Positions 16,850 to 24,896 of a DNA stretch of 64,000 nucleotides are shown piece by piece. The DNA comes from Kaistia sp. 32K (GTDB taxonomy: Bacteria; Pseudomonadota; Alphaproteobacteria; Rhizobiales; Kaistiaceae), in assembly GCF_016629525.1 (NCBI RefSeq), contig NZ_AP024269.1:4476001-4540000 (forward strand). Reading direction: 5' to 3'. The notes beneath the pieces were generated by a model. It did not search any database, was not told the DNA's origin, and saw only the letters and a program-made list of their open reading frames with translations. Position 1 is the first letter of the stretch; every line of letters starts with the position of its first letter. A program made the translations under genes and the position numbers.

Positions 16850-17649
16850 CGGAGGATGCCGCGCGCGCCACCCAGGCGCGGATTGAAGCGATCGCGCGGG
16901 GCGCCGGCGAGATCGCGCTTCGGCATTTCCGGTCGCTCGCCAGCCTGCCGGTGGAACAGAAGGGCCATCTCGACCTCGTCACCGAGGCGGATCGCGCCGT
17001 CGAAGACTATCTCACCGCGAGCCTGCAAAGGGCCTTTCCGGAGGATGGGATCTTTGGCGAGGAGCGCGGCGAAATCGCGGGCTCGTCGGGCCGGATCTGG
17101 GTCATCGACCCGATCGACGGCACCTTCAACTTCGTTCGCGGCGGCCAGAACTGGGCCATTTCCATCGGCCTTTTCGAGAACAGGACGCCGATCTACGGAA
17201 CCCTATTCGCGCCGGTCCGCGACCTGATGCTGTCGGGCGGCCTGGATGTCCCGGCGCAGCGCAACGGAAAGCCTGTGCCGCCCTTGCCGGCGCTCGACCT
17301 CTCCCAGGGCGCGACGGGGATCGGCTGGCACCCGAGCGTCTCCACCTCGGATCGTGTCGAGTTGATCCGCTTCGTGTCGGATGCGCTCGGGATCAATGTC
17401 CGCTTCTGCGGTTCGTCGGCGCTGTCCCTCGTCGATATCGCCTTGGGGGAGACAGATGGATATCTGGCTCTGGGTGACTCGACCTGGGACGTCATGGCGG
17501 GGCTACCCATTCTCGCCAGCCTCGGCGCGTCGCATACGATCGACTGGCAGCGCACCGGCCTCGACGCCAAACTCCGCTTCGCCTGCGGCAGCGAGCGCTT
17601 TCTGGCGAAGGTCCGCCCCTTACTCGACAAGATCGCGGTTCCGGCTTGA
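16846..17649 (+). CDS. Inositol-monophosphatase-family phosphatase
   Basis: A 267-residue Mg-dependent sugar-phosphate phosphatase. Family motifs are in order: DLVTEADRAVEDYL, FGEERGE (metal-binding Glu), WVIDPIDGTFNFVRGG (the D-P-I-D-G-T signature) and the C-terminal GDSTWDVMAGLPI. Known members act on inositol phosphate, fructose-1,6-bisphosphate, histidinol phosphate or, for Agrobacterium AccG, arabinose phosphate released from agrocinopine. Translation is coupled to the phosphodiesterase (ATGA overlap). The simplest reading is that the diesterase product is dephosphorylated here. Confidence 0.92.
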   Translation: MTEDAARATQARIEAIARGAGEIALRHFRSLASLPVEQKGHLDLVTEADRAVEDYLTASLQRAFPEDGIFGEERGEIAGSSGRIWVIDPIDGTFNFVRGGQNWAISIGLFENRTPIYGTLFAPVRDLMLSGGLDVPAQRNGKPVPPLPALDLSQGATGIGWHPSVSTSDRVELIRFVSDALGINVRFCGSSALSLVDIALGETDGYLALGDSTWDVMAGLPILASLGASHTIDWQRTGLDAKLRFACGSERFLAKVRPLLDKIAVPA

Positions 17650-17751
17650 TCTCCCGCGCGAAAGTCCGAATTTGCCAATTGAGCCGTTTGGCGGCAATCT
17701 CAGCTGGGCAGGTCGCTGGGCGGGCAGCAGCACGCGGGGAACTCCGAAATC

Positions 17752-18462
17752 ATGGTCATGGATCGTGTGTGTGCCGATCGCGGCGAGAGGGACGAGGAAG
17801 CTCTGCCTGAGCTTCGGTCGGGGCTTCTCAACCGCCGATCGTTTCTTGTCGGCTCGGCCGTCGGTCTCGGCGCGCTTGGGCTTGCCGGTTGCGCGACATC
17901 GGGCGGCATGAGCCGCGCGGAAGCGGCGAAGGTCTACGGGCCGGTGCCGGACGAGAAATTCCCGATTCCGGCGGTCGATGTCGCGAAGATCGATCCGAAA
18001 TATTACCGGCGGACGGTGCGCTACGCCAACAAGGAAGCGCCGGGCACGATCATCATCGATCCCGGCAAGCACTATGTCTATCGCATCGAAGACGCGGAAA
18101 ACGCCACCCGCTATGGCGCCAATGTCGGCCGCAAGGGGTTCCTGTGGAGCGGCGAGGCCTATGTCGGGCGCAAGGCCGAATGGCCCGTCTGGACGCCGCC
18201 CAAGGAGATGATCCAGCGCCAGCCGGAGGCCGCCAAATATGCCGGCGGCATGCCGGGAGGTTTCGACAACCCGCTCGGCGCCCGCACGCTCTATCTCTAT
18301 CAGGACGGCAAGTACACGCTCTACACGATCTACAGCACCCACGTGGCGCAATCGATCGGCACCGGCGTCACCAGCGGCTGCACCGGCCTGCTCACGCAGG
18401 ACATGCTGCACCTCTATTCACGCACGCCCGTCAACACGAAGGTGCTCGTCCTCCCGGCCTAG
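17752..18462 (+). CDS. L,D-transpeptidase (YkuD)-like lipoprotein with atypical active site
   Basis: A 236-residue envelope protein. A twin-arginine segment (NRRSFLVGSAVGLGALGLAG) leads into a lipobox-like LAGC, so it is probably exported and lipid-anchored. The C-terminal half is a YkuD fold: a strand with GTIIIDPGKHYVYRI, GRKGFLWSGEAYVG, PPKEMIQRQPE, MPGGFDNPLGARTLYLY, and the nucleophile region SIGTGVTSGC with Cys about residue 210. Canonical ErfK/YkuD enzymes have HGT upstream and GC[IV]R at the Cys; here these read YST and GCTG. It may be catalytically modified. ATG 17752 or 17758 could start it. It stands alone, 103 bases after the phosphatase. Confidence 0.85.
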   Translation: MVMDRVCADRGERDEEALPELRSGLLNRRSFLVGSAVGLGALGLAGCATSGGMSRAEAAKVYGPVPDEKFPIPAVDVAKIDPKYYRRTVRYANKEAPGTIIIDPGKHYVYRIEDAENATRYGANVGRKGFLWSGEAYVGRKAEWPVWTPPKEMIQRQPEAAKYAGGMPGGFDNPLGARTLYLYQDGKYTLYTIYSTHVAQSIGTGVTSGCTGLLTQDMLHLYSRTPVNTKVLVLPA

Positions 18463-18851
18463 GAACGACGCCGGCCCCGGTCCGGACGCCGGCGCACGGG
18501 CGAAGACGGGATCTGGCGATGGCGGGAGTGGACACATTGCTGCGCCCCTAGGCTGTACACGGTCAAGGGGCGCAACTAATCGATGCCGGACGCGTAGATT
18601 AGTTGGGCGCGTACCGGAGCCGCATCCTGCCACCCAGGAGACGTAGGCGAACCATGACCACAACCTGCATTGAGTATTATTGGTCGTGATCTTGCTAGAA
18701 TTAGCAACACCAAACCGCTCAACCAGTAATTGGTTCCAACCTACTTGATAACTGAAATAATTCTAAAACATACTGTTTGACTTGCCCGGATCGGCGTGGA
18801 AACAGTGCGGCGCGGCACACGAATTGCCACGCAGTTCTAGCAGGACAGCCA
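18463..18851. other. Intergenic region upstream of the ferric-binding protein gene
   Basis: About 390 bases without a gene. It holds a 9-bp inverted repeat (CAACTAATC at 18573-18581 and GATTAGTTG at 18597-18605) that may end the upstream transcript. An AT-rich stretch at 18660-18785 probably contains the fbpA promoter; within it the half-site ATTCTAAA at 18760-18767 resembles half of the Irr-type iron-control element of alphaproteobacteria. Confidence 0.45.
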
Positions 18852-19886
18852 ATGACCCCCCCGCTATACTCATTCGCGAGCGCCGCGGCGTTCGCGCTCG
18901 GCCTCGCTTTGACGTCTTCTGCCGCGCTCGCGGCGAACGCGACCGTCACGCCCAGCGCCGAAGGCATCATCGTCTACAATGCCCAGCATGAGAGCCTGGC
19001 AGAGGCCTGGGCGGCAGCCTTCACGGCCGAGACCGGCATCAAGGTGACGCTGCGCAATGCCGGCGACACCGAATTCGCCAACCAGCTCGTGCAGGAAGGT
19101 GCCGCGTCGCCAGCCGACGTGTTCCTGACCGAGAATTCGCCGGCCATGGCGCTGGTCGACGCGGCCGGCCTGTTCGCGCCGCTCGACAAGGAAACGCTGG
19201 CGCTGGTGCCGGAGAATTTCCGCCCCGCCGACGGCAAGTGGACGGGTATCGCCGCGCGCAGCACGGTGTTCGCCTATGACAAGACCAAGCTCGCCGCGGA
19301 CAAGCTGCCGAAGTCGCTGCTCGATCTCGCCGATCCGAGCTGGAAGGGCCGCTGGGCGGCCTCGCCCTCGGGCGCGGATTTCCAGGCCATCGTCGGCGCG
19401 CTGCTGCAGCTCAAGGGCGAGGAAGCGACGGCCGCCTGGCTGAAGGCGATGAAGGAGAACTTCACGGCCTACAAGGGCAACAGCACGGCGATGAAGGCCG
19501 TCAATGCCGGCCAGGTCGAGGGCGCGGTCATCTATCACTATTACTGGTTCGGCGATCAGGCCAAGACCGGCGAGAACAGCAAGAACGTCGCGCTGCACTA
19601 TTTCCGCCACCAGGATCCCGGCGCTTTCGTCAGCGTCTCCGGCGGCGGCGTTCTCGCCTCGAGCAAGCATCCGGACGAAGCGCAGGCCTTCGTGAAGTGG
19701 GTCGTCGGCAAGGGCGGCCAGGAAATCCTGAAGACGGGCACCTCCTTCGAATATGCGGTCGGCAACGGCGCCGACTCGAATCCGAAGCTGGAGCCGCTCG
19801 CCAAACTCGATGCGCCCAAGGTCGAGCAGTCGACGCTGGACAGCAAGAAGGTCACGGACCTGATGACCGCGGCCGGCCTTCTCTAG
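18852..19886 (+). CDS. fbpA: Ferric iron ABC transporter substrate-binding protein
   Basis: A 344-residue periplasmic Fe(III)-binding protein of the FbpA/SfuA/AfuA class. The signal peptide (SAAAFALGLALTSSAALA) precedes GIIVYNAQHESLAEAWAAAF, the typical family opening. Further signatures are PADVFLTENSPAM, a conserved run ending GNSTAM, and AVIYHYYWFGDQ with the adjacent Tyr pair that ligates iron in FbpA. Length is normal. ATG 18852 was chosen because it gives a standard signal peptide; the frame is open further upstream. It is followed by a hairpin and then the permease. Confidence 0.94.
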   Translation: MTPPLYSFASAAAFALGLALTSSAALAANATVTPSAEGIIVYNAQHESLAEAWAAAFTAETGIKVTLRNAGDTEFANQLVQEGAASPADVFLTENSPAMALVDAAGLFAPLDKETLALVPENFRPADGKWTGIAARSTVFAYDKTKLAADKLPKSLLDLADPSWKGRWAASPSGADFQAIVGALLQLKGEEATAAWLKAMKENFTAYKGNSTAMKAVNAGQVEGAVIYHYYWFGDQAKTGENSKNVALHYFRHQDPGAFVSVSGGGVLASSKHPDEAQAFVKWVVGKGGQEILKTGTSFEYAVGNGADSNPKLEPLAKLDAPKVEQSTLDSKKVTDLMTAAGLL

Positions 19887-19915
19887 CCATGGGCCGATTG
19901 GCCGTCACCATGCCG

Positions 19916-19947
19916 AATCCTGCCGGGCCGCAATGCCCGGCAGGATT
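19916..19947 (+). promoter_or_regulatory. Hairpin between fbpA and fbpB
   Basis: A perfect 13-bp stem (AATCCTGCCGGGC / GCCCGGCAGGATT) with a 6-base loop lies 29 bases after the fbpA stop. There is no T-run. Placed after a binding-protein gene, such hairpins usually protect the upstream mRNA, giving more receptor than permease. Confidence 0.6.
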
Positions 19948-19982
19948 CATTTCCTGCCGGTCTTCGTCCTGGTGCGACGTGC

Positions 19983-21569
19983 ATGTACGCCTCTGATGAA
20001 CTGCCCGATACGGCTGCACCGCGCTCACGCCTGACGTTCGTCGCGATGCCACGGCGGACCCTCTCGCCGGCAGCATCCCTCGCGACGCTGATCTCCATCC
20101 TGTCGCTGCTGCCGCTTGCCTTCGTCGTCTTCGTCACGATCCAGACCGGCTGGACGGCGGCGGCGGCGATGATCTTCCGGCCACGCGTCTTCGAGCTGCT
20201 CGTCAACACCGTGCTTCTGGTCGCCCTGACCGTGCCGATCTGTATCGCGCTTGCCGTGGCGCTCGCCTTCCTGACCGAGCGGAGCGATCTTCCCGGCGCG
20301 CGGATCTGGTCCTTCCTCGCCGTGGCGCCGCTCGCCGTGCCGGCCTTCGTGCAGAGCTATGCCTGGGTCAGTCTCCTGCCGCGCCTGCACGGCCTCGCGG
20401 CCGGTGTCCTGGTCTCGGTGCTGGCCTATTTCCCCTTTCTCTACCTGCCGGTGGCGGCGACCATGCGCCGTCTCGATCCGGCGCTGGAGGAGGCCGCCGC
20501 GGCGATCGGCGATCCGCCGGCGCGCGTGTTCCGCCGCATCGTGCTGCCACAGCTCCGGCTCGCGATCCTTGGCGGCTCGCTGCTGGTGGGCCTGCATCTG
20601 CTGGCGGAATACGGCCTGTTCGCGATGATCCGCTTCGACACCTTCACCACGGCCATCGTCGAGCAGTTCCAGTCGACCTTCAACGGGCCGGCGGCCAACA
20701 TGCTGGCCGGCGTGCTGGTCGTGTTCTGCCTGCTGCTGCTGGCCCTCGAAGCGGCGCTGCGGGGCCGCGAGCGCTATGCGCGGGTTGGCAGCGGCGCAGC
20801 GATGGCGCCACGCCGGGTACGCCTCGGGCGGACGATGCCGCTTTTCCTGATGCTGCCGGTTTCGGTGACGGCGCTTGCACTTGGCGTTCCCGGCGTCACG
20901 CTCGGAAGCTGGCTCGCCGCCGGCGGGCTCGATATCTGGAAATTCGATGCGATCGGCCGCTCGCTCGGCCAGACCCTGTTCCTTGCCATCGCCGGCGCGG
21001 CGCTGGCGACCCTCTTGGCCCTGCCGATGGCCTGGATTGCGATCCGCCGTCCGGGACGGCTGCAGCGCCTCCTCGAGGCCTGCAACTATGTCACCGGCTC
21101 CCTGCCCGGCGTCGTGGTCGCCCTGGCTCTCGTCACGATCACGGTGCGGGTCGCGCTGCCGCTCTACCAGACCTTCGTCACCATTCTCGCCGCCTATGCG
21201 CTGATGTTCCTGCCACGCGCGCTGGTCAGCCTGCGCGCCAGCATCGCGCAGGCGCCAGTCGAGCTCGAGCAGGCGGCCGCCAGCCTCGGCCGCTCGCGGG
21301 CCAACGCCTTCTTTTCGGTCACGCTGCGGCTCGCCGCGCCCGGCGTGGCGTCCAGCATGGCGCTCGCCTCGCTCGGCATCTTCAACGAGTTGCCGGGAAC
21401 GCAGATGCTGGCGCCGAACGGCACCCGCACGCTGGCAATGGCGTTCTGGGCGCTTTCCAGCGAGCTCGATTATGCCGCAGCCGCCCCCTATGCGCTGATC
21501 ATGGTGGTGGTCTCCCTGCCGCTGGCATGGTTGCTTCACGTCCAGTCGAGAAGGAGCGCAGGACGATGA
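19983..21569 (+). CDS. fbpB: Ferric iron ABC transporter permease (fused two-domain)
   Basis: A 528-residue permease containing two membrane-domain repeats of about six helices each, the normal FbpB/SfuB arrangement. The EAA loops are [20 protein letters not shown] in the first half (~165) and [20 protein letters not shown] in the second (~425). I list ATG 19983; ATG 20046 is an alternative that removes 21 polar residues. The stop overlaps the ATPase start by four bases. Confidence 0.92.
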   Translation: MYASDELPDTAAPRSRLTFVAMPRRTLSPAASLATLISILSLLPLAFVVFVTIQTGWTAAAAMIFRPRVFELLVNTVLLVALTVPICIALAVALAFLTERSDLPGARIWSFLAVAPLAVPAFVQSYAWVSLLPRLHGLAAGVLVSVLAYFPFLYLPVAATMRRLDPALEEAAAAIGDPPARVFRRIVLPQLRLAILGGSLLVGLHLLAEYGLFAMIRFDTFTTAIVEQFQSTFNGPAANMLAGVLVVFCLLLLALEAALRGRERYARVGSGAAMAPRRVRLGRTMPLFLMLPVSVTALALGVPGVTLGSWLAAGGLDIWKFDAIGRSLGQTLFLAIAGAALATLLALPMAWIAIRRPGRLQRLLEACNYVTGSLPGVVVALALVTITVRVALPLYQTFVTILAAYALMFLPRALVSLRASIAQAPVELEQAAASLGRSRANAFFSVTLRLAAPGVASSMALASLGIFNELPGTQMLAPNGTRTLAMAFWALSSELDYAAAAPYALIMVVVSLPLAWLLHVQSRRSAGR

Positions 21570-22654
21570 CCCTGCTCGAATTGCGGTCAGTCGCGAAGCG
21601 ATACGGATCGACGGAAGCGCTCGCCGGCATCGATCTCGACCTCGCGCCGGGCAGCCGGACCGCCATCGTCGGACCGTCGGGATCGGGCAAGACGACGCTG
21701 TTGCGGGTCATCGCCGGCTTCGAGACCCCGGACCAAGGCCGTGTCGTCCTCGATGGCGAAGTGCTCGCCGACGGGCCCCGATCCGTGCCGCCGCATCGGC
21801 GCGGCATCGGCATCGTCGCGCAGGACGGCGCGCTGTTCCCCCATCTCTCGATCGCCGACAACATCGGCTACGGCATTCCACGCCAGCAGGCGGGACGCGA
21901 CGCGCGCATCCGTGAGCTGATGGCGATGACCGGCCTCGATGCGGGCTTTCTTCGCCGGCGGCCGGACCAGCTCTCGGGCGGCCAGCAACAGCGCGTCGCG
22001 CTCGCCCGCGCGTTGGCAAGGCGGCCTCGCCTGATGCTGCTCGACGAACCCTTCTCGGCCCTCGATACCAGGTTGCGCGCCCAGACCCGGCAGGCGGTGT
22101 CGGAGTTGCTCGGCGCGGAGGCGATCACCACGATCCTGGTCACGCACGACCAGGCCGAAGCCCTCTCCTTCGCCGATCAGGTCGCGGTCATGCGCCAGGG
22201 CCGCCTGCCGCAGGCCGGCACACCGCGCGAACTCTATCTGCGGCCGGTTGATCCGATGGTGGCGCAATTCCTCGGCGAGGCGATCCTGCTTCCGGCACGG
22301 ATCGAGGGCGGGATCGCCCGCTGCGCCCTCGGCCGGATCGCCGTGGACGATCGCCGCTCGGGCCCCGGCGAGCTCATGCTCCGTCCCGATCAGATTTCGT
22401 TCTCTCCTGTCCAATCCCCCGCCGAGTCCGACGCCGACGATGTGCTCGCCGAAGTGATCGCGGTCGATTTCGCCGGCGCATCGAGCGGCATCACCGCGCG
22501 CCTTGTGCGCTGCGCCGACGACGAAGCGCCGAGCACCGGCAAGGACATCTGCTTTGCCGCCACCTCGATGGCCCTGCCCGCGGTCGGAACCCTGATCCGG
22601 CTTTCCATCTCCGGAAAGGCCCACGTCTTCACCGCCGGAACCCGGCTCCGGTAA
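21566..22654 (+). CDS. fbpC: Ferric iron ABC transporter ATP-binding protein
   Basis: A 362-residue ABC ATPase. Walker A is [11 protein letters not shown] (~35), the Q-loop region has [16 protein letters not shown], the signature is [15 protein letters not shown] (~135), Walker B is [12 protein letters not shown] and the switch His lies in [12 protein letters not shown]-terminal beta domain of ~120 residues, as in FbpC/PotA/UgpC proteins, may regulate activity. The ATG overlaps the fbpB stop (ATGA) after an AAGGAGCG ribosome site. Together the three genes form a complete ferric importer. Confidence 0.94.
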   Translation: MTLLELRSVAKRYGSTEALAGIDLDLAPGSRTAIVGPSGSGKTTLLRVIAGFETPDQGRVVLDGEVLADGPRSVPPHRRGIGIVAQDGALFPHLSIADNIGYGIPRQQAGRDARIRELMAMTGLDAGFLRRRPDQLSGGQQQRVALARALARRPRLMLLDEPFSALDTRLRAQTRQAVSELLGAEAITTILVTHDQAEALSFADQVAVMRQGRLPQAGTPRELYLRPVDPMVAQFLGEAILLPARIEGGIARCALGRIAVDDRRSGPGELMLRPDQISFSPVQSPAESDADDVLAEVIAVDFAGASSGITARLVRCADDEAPSTGKDICFAATSMALPAVGTLIRLSISGKAHVFTAGTRLR

Positions 22655-23121
22655 CGATGGGGATCGATCGCGAGGCCTGGCGACCACAGCGGCTCCGCCC
22701 TCCTGCGGCAACGCGCGCCCGGGCGATGTCGCCGGACGCGCTGTTGCGTGCCTGACATCGCGCTCCGATAGCGTCGGGCGATAGCCACAAACGTCTCCGT
22801 CTTCCTGGTCCTCGCCTTCACCCAGATCACCGGATGGGGAGTCCTCGGCTTTCTGACCGACCTCGCCGCCGACCTCCACGCCCCACTGCCGACGGTCTTG
22901 CTCGGCGGTGATGCCCCTTGCTTCTGTGGCTGAACAGCAACGCGCTCGATTTTCCGCGCCAGGTGGCAACGGCGCCCCTCGCCGGAGGCTGGAGCAATAT
23001 CAATCACTAAGACTGACTATCAGGTGCGATATCATCAAGCAGTCTGGAACATATCCAAATTATTGTGATTGCTTGATTTTCTTCGATCCGCTAGGCGCCA
23101 TGGCACATCTCCCATGGCTTC
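22655..23121. other. Intergenic region between the fbp and fec-type operons
   Basis: About 470 bases. The left half carries the transporter remnant described separately. The right half (22990-23090) is AT-rich and probably holds the sigma-factor promoter. It has an 8-bp inverted repeat, ATCAAGCA at 23034-23041 and TGCTTGAT at 23070-23077, a possible operator for an iron regulator. Confidence 0.4.
22794..22934 (+). pseudogene. Possible major-facilitator transporter N-terminal remnant
   Basis: One frame reads NVSVFLVLAFTQITGWGVLG then FLTDLAADLHAPLPTVL before running into a stop. This resembles the first membrane helix and loop (AQ..GWG..) of an MFS transporter subfamily. No start codon of good quality precedes it and no second helix follows, so I read it as a decayed fragment. 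The match is short and could be chance. Confidence 0.35.
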
Positions 23122-23658
23122 ATGCGCGTCCCTCGGGTCAAATTGGACAAGCGGCATTTCGGCAAACTCCTGACGACGTTTCTTCTGCTTCGGCCCCGGC
23201 TGGAGGCGTCGGCCCACGCACGCACCGGATCCCGCGCGCAGGCGGAAGATATTCTGCAGGATACCTGGCTGAAGCTGGACAAGGCGCCCAGCGACGTCCC
23301 GATTGACAATCCCGGCGGCTACATCACCCAGGTGGCCCGCAACGCCCTGACGGACCAGCATCGCAAGGAACGGCGGCGCAGTGAAATCGACACCGAGCTG
23401 AACGAGGTTCTCTGGGAGCCGTCGGACGCCGTCTCGCCGGAGCGGATTCTGATCGGGCGCGAGGCGATCCGCGCCGTCGAGGCGGTCCTCGACCAGTTGC
23501 CGGAGAGGACCCGCCAGATCTTCCTGATGAACCGGATCGACGGCATCTCCCACCGCAAGATTGCCAGCCAGTTCGGCATCAGCGACGAGGCGGTCTACTA
23601 TCATATTCGGCGGGCGCTGGAGCGGCTCGCGTCGGTTCGCGACGAATTCGGCACATGA
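23122..23658 (+). CDS. fecI: ECF RNA polymerase sigma factor, FecI type
   Basis: A 178-residue ECF sigma factor. Region 2 includes RAQAEDILQDTWLKL and NPGGYITQVARNALTDQHRK; region 4 includes LPERTRQIFLMNRIDGISHR and the helix-turn-helix KIASQFGISDEAVYYHIRRA. It is followed at 91 bases by a FecR-type regulator and then a TonB receptor with a signalling domain. This is the classical surface-signalling set: ligand binding at the receptor releases the sigma factor to transcribe the receptor/transport genes. Confidence 0.93.
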   Translation: MRVPRVKLDKRHFGKLLTTFLLLRPRLEASAHARTGSRAQAEDILQDTWLKLDKAPSDVPIDNPGGYITQVARNALTDQHRKERRRSEIDTELNEVLWEPSDAVSPERILIGREAIRAVEAVLDQLPERTRQIFLMNRIDGISHRKIASQFGISDEAVYYHIRRALERLASVRDEFGT

Positions 23659-23749
23659 AATCGGGACCGCGTCTTTAGGCAAAGGCAATCTTCGCGCGTC
23701 TATAAATTGCAAGCTCCAACTGCCACACTTCAGCTCAACCATCGCCCGC

Positions 23750-24742
23750 ATGGACGCCGAGAAACAGCCCGAAACAAACCGCCGAAGCGCGATGGACGCA
23801 CGCGACTGGATCGTGCGCCTGAACTCGGGCGAGATCAGCGCCGCGGATATCGAACGCTTCAAGGCATGGCGTGACGGTTCTCCCGACAATCGGCAGGCGT
23901 TCGAGCGCGAACGTGCCTTCTGGCAGGAACTCCAGGTGCTCGATCCCGCCCGGCGGGCGCGCCCCGCGGCGCTGACAGCGGCAAGCGAGCCACGACGCCC
24001 GACGCTCGGCAGACGCGGCTTCCTGATCGGCGGCGCGGCGATGGCGACAGCGGCGGCGGTGATCGCATTGCCGCGGCTGGAAATCTGGTGGAACGCCGAT
24101 TTCCGGACCGGGGTCGGCGAAAGCGCGGAGTTCATCCTTCCCGACGGCTCGACGGCGGCCCTGAATACCGACAGCGGCATCGCCGTCCGCTTCCAGTCGG
24201 GCCTGCGCCTCGTCGAACTGCTGCGCGGCGAGGCCGAGTTCCGGGTCAAGCCCAGCGAGACCGTCTTCCGCGTCGCGGCACTGGGCGGCAACACCGACGC
24301 GCTCGGCACGGTCTTCTCCGTCCAGGCGTTCGACGATGTCGCCACCGTGACCGTCGCCGAGGGGGAAGTCCGCGTATCGGGTCAGCAAGCGCCGCAAGCG
24401 GCGGCCAGCCCGGAGCACGGCGGCGTTGTCCTCGCGGCGAGCGAGCAAACCCGCTATGCGGCGGGCGGCCTCCCGGATCCGGCCATCAGAATCGAAACGG
24501 ACACCGTCTTCGCCTGGCGCTCCGGACGGATCATATTCGAGGGACGCCCCTTCGACAGCGCCATCGCCGAGCTTGGCCGCTATCTGCCCGAACGCATCGT
24601 CCTCGCTCCGAACGCATCGTCCTCGACGCCCGTCAGCGCGATCTTCTCGACCGGGCAGGCGCTCGCCGCCGTCAGGGCGCTGGCCCGGACCCAGGGCCTG
24701 TCCGTTCGGCGCGTCCCCGGCGTCGTCGTGCTGATTTCCTGA
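23750..24742 (+). CDS. fecR: FecR-family anti-sigma / sigma regulator
   Basis: A 330-residue inner-membrane regulator. The cytoplasmic N-terminus (residues ~14-65, ARDWIVRLNSGEISAADIER) is the FecR N-terminal sigma-binding domain with its conserved Trp pattern. A membrane segment follows GRRGFLIGGAAMATAAAVIA. The periplasmic FecR domain has ILPDGSTAALNTDSGIAV and GTVFSVQAFDDVATVTVAEG, followed by a C-terminal STN-like region (IFEGRPFDSAIAELGRYLP). ATG 23750 was chosen over the longer open frame because it starts just before the conserved N-terminal domain. Confidence 0.93.
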   Translation: MDAEKQPETNRRSAMDARDWIVRLNSGEISAADIERFKAWRDGSPDNRQAFERERAFWQELQVLDPARRARPAALTAASEPRRPTLGRRGFLIGGAAMATAAAVIALPRLEIWWNADFRTGVGESAEFILPDGSTAALNTDSGIAVRFQSGLRLVELLRGEAEFRVKPSETVFRVAALGGNTDALGTVFSVQAFDDVATVTVAEGEVRVSGQQAPQAAASPEHGGVVLAASEQTRYAAGGLPDPAIRIETDTVFAWRSGRIIFEGRPFDSAIAELGRYLPERIVLAPNASSSTPVSAIFSTGQALAAVRALARTQGLSVRRVPGVVVLIS

Positions 24743-24896
24743 GTTCCCCGCCTCGCTCCAAAAAAATCTCGGCTCCCCGTTTAGGCAAAGCCGCCCTTCG
24801 CCCGTCAAGACGATGAAGGGACCAGGCATCACTCCTACCCACTCTCTTCGCTGTCGGACCCATGGGGTCCATCTCGGCTGAAAGAGGCGGTACGGA

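Noticed and set aside
20025..21539. 504-codon minus-strand frame opposite the ferric permease
   Set aside because: Antisense shadow; Gln/Arg/Asp-rich low-complexity sequence without a start site or motif.
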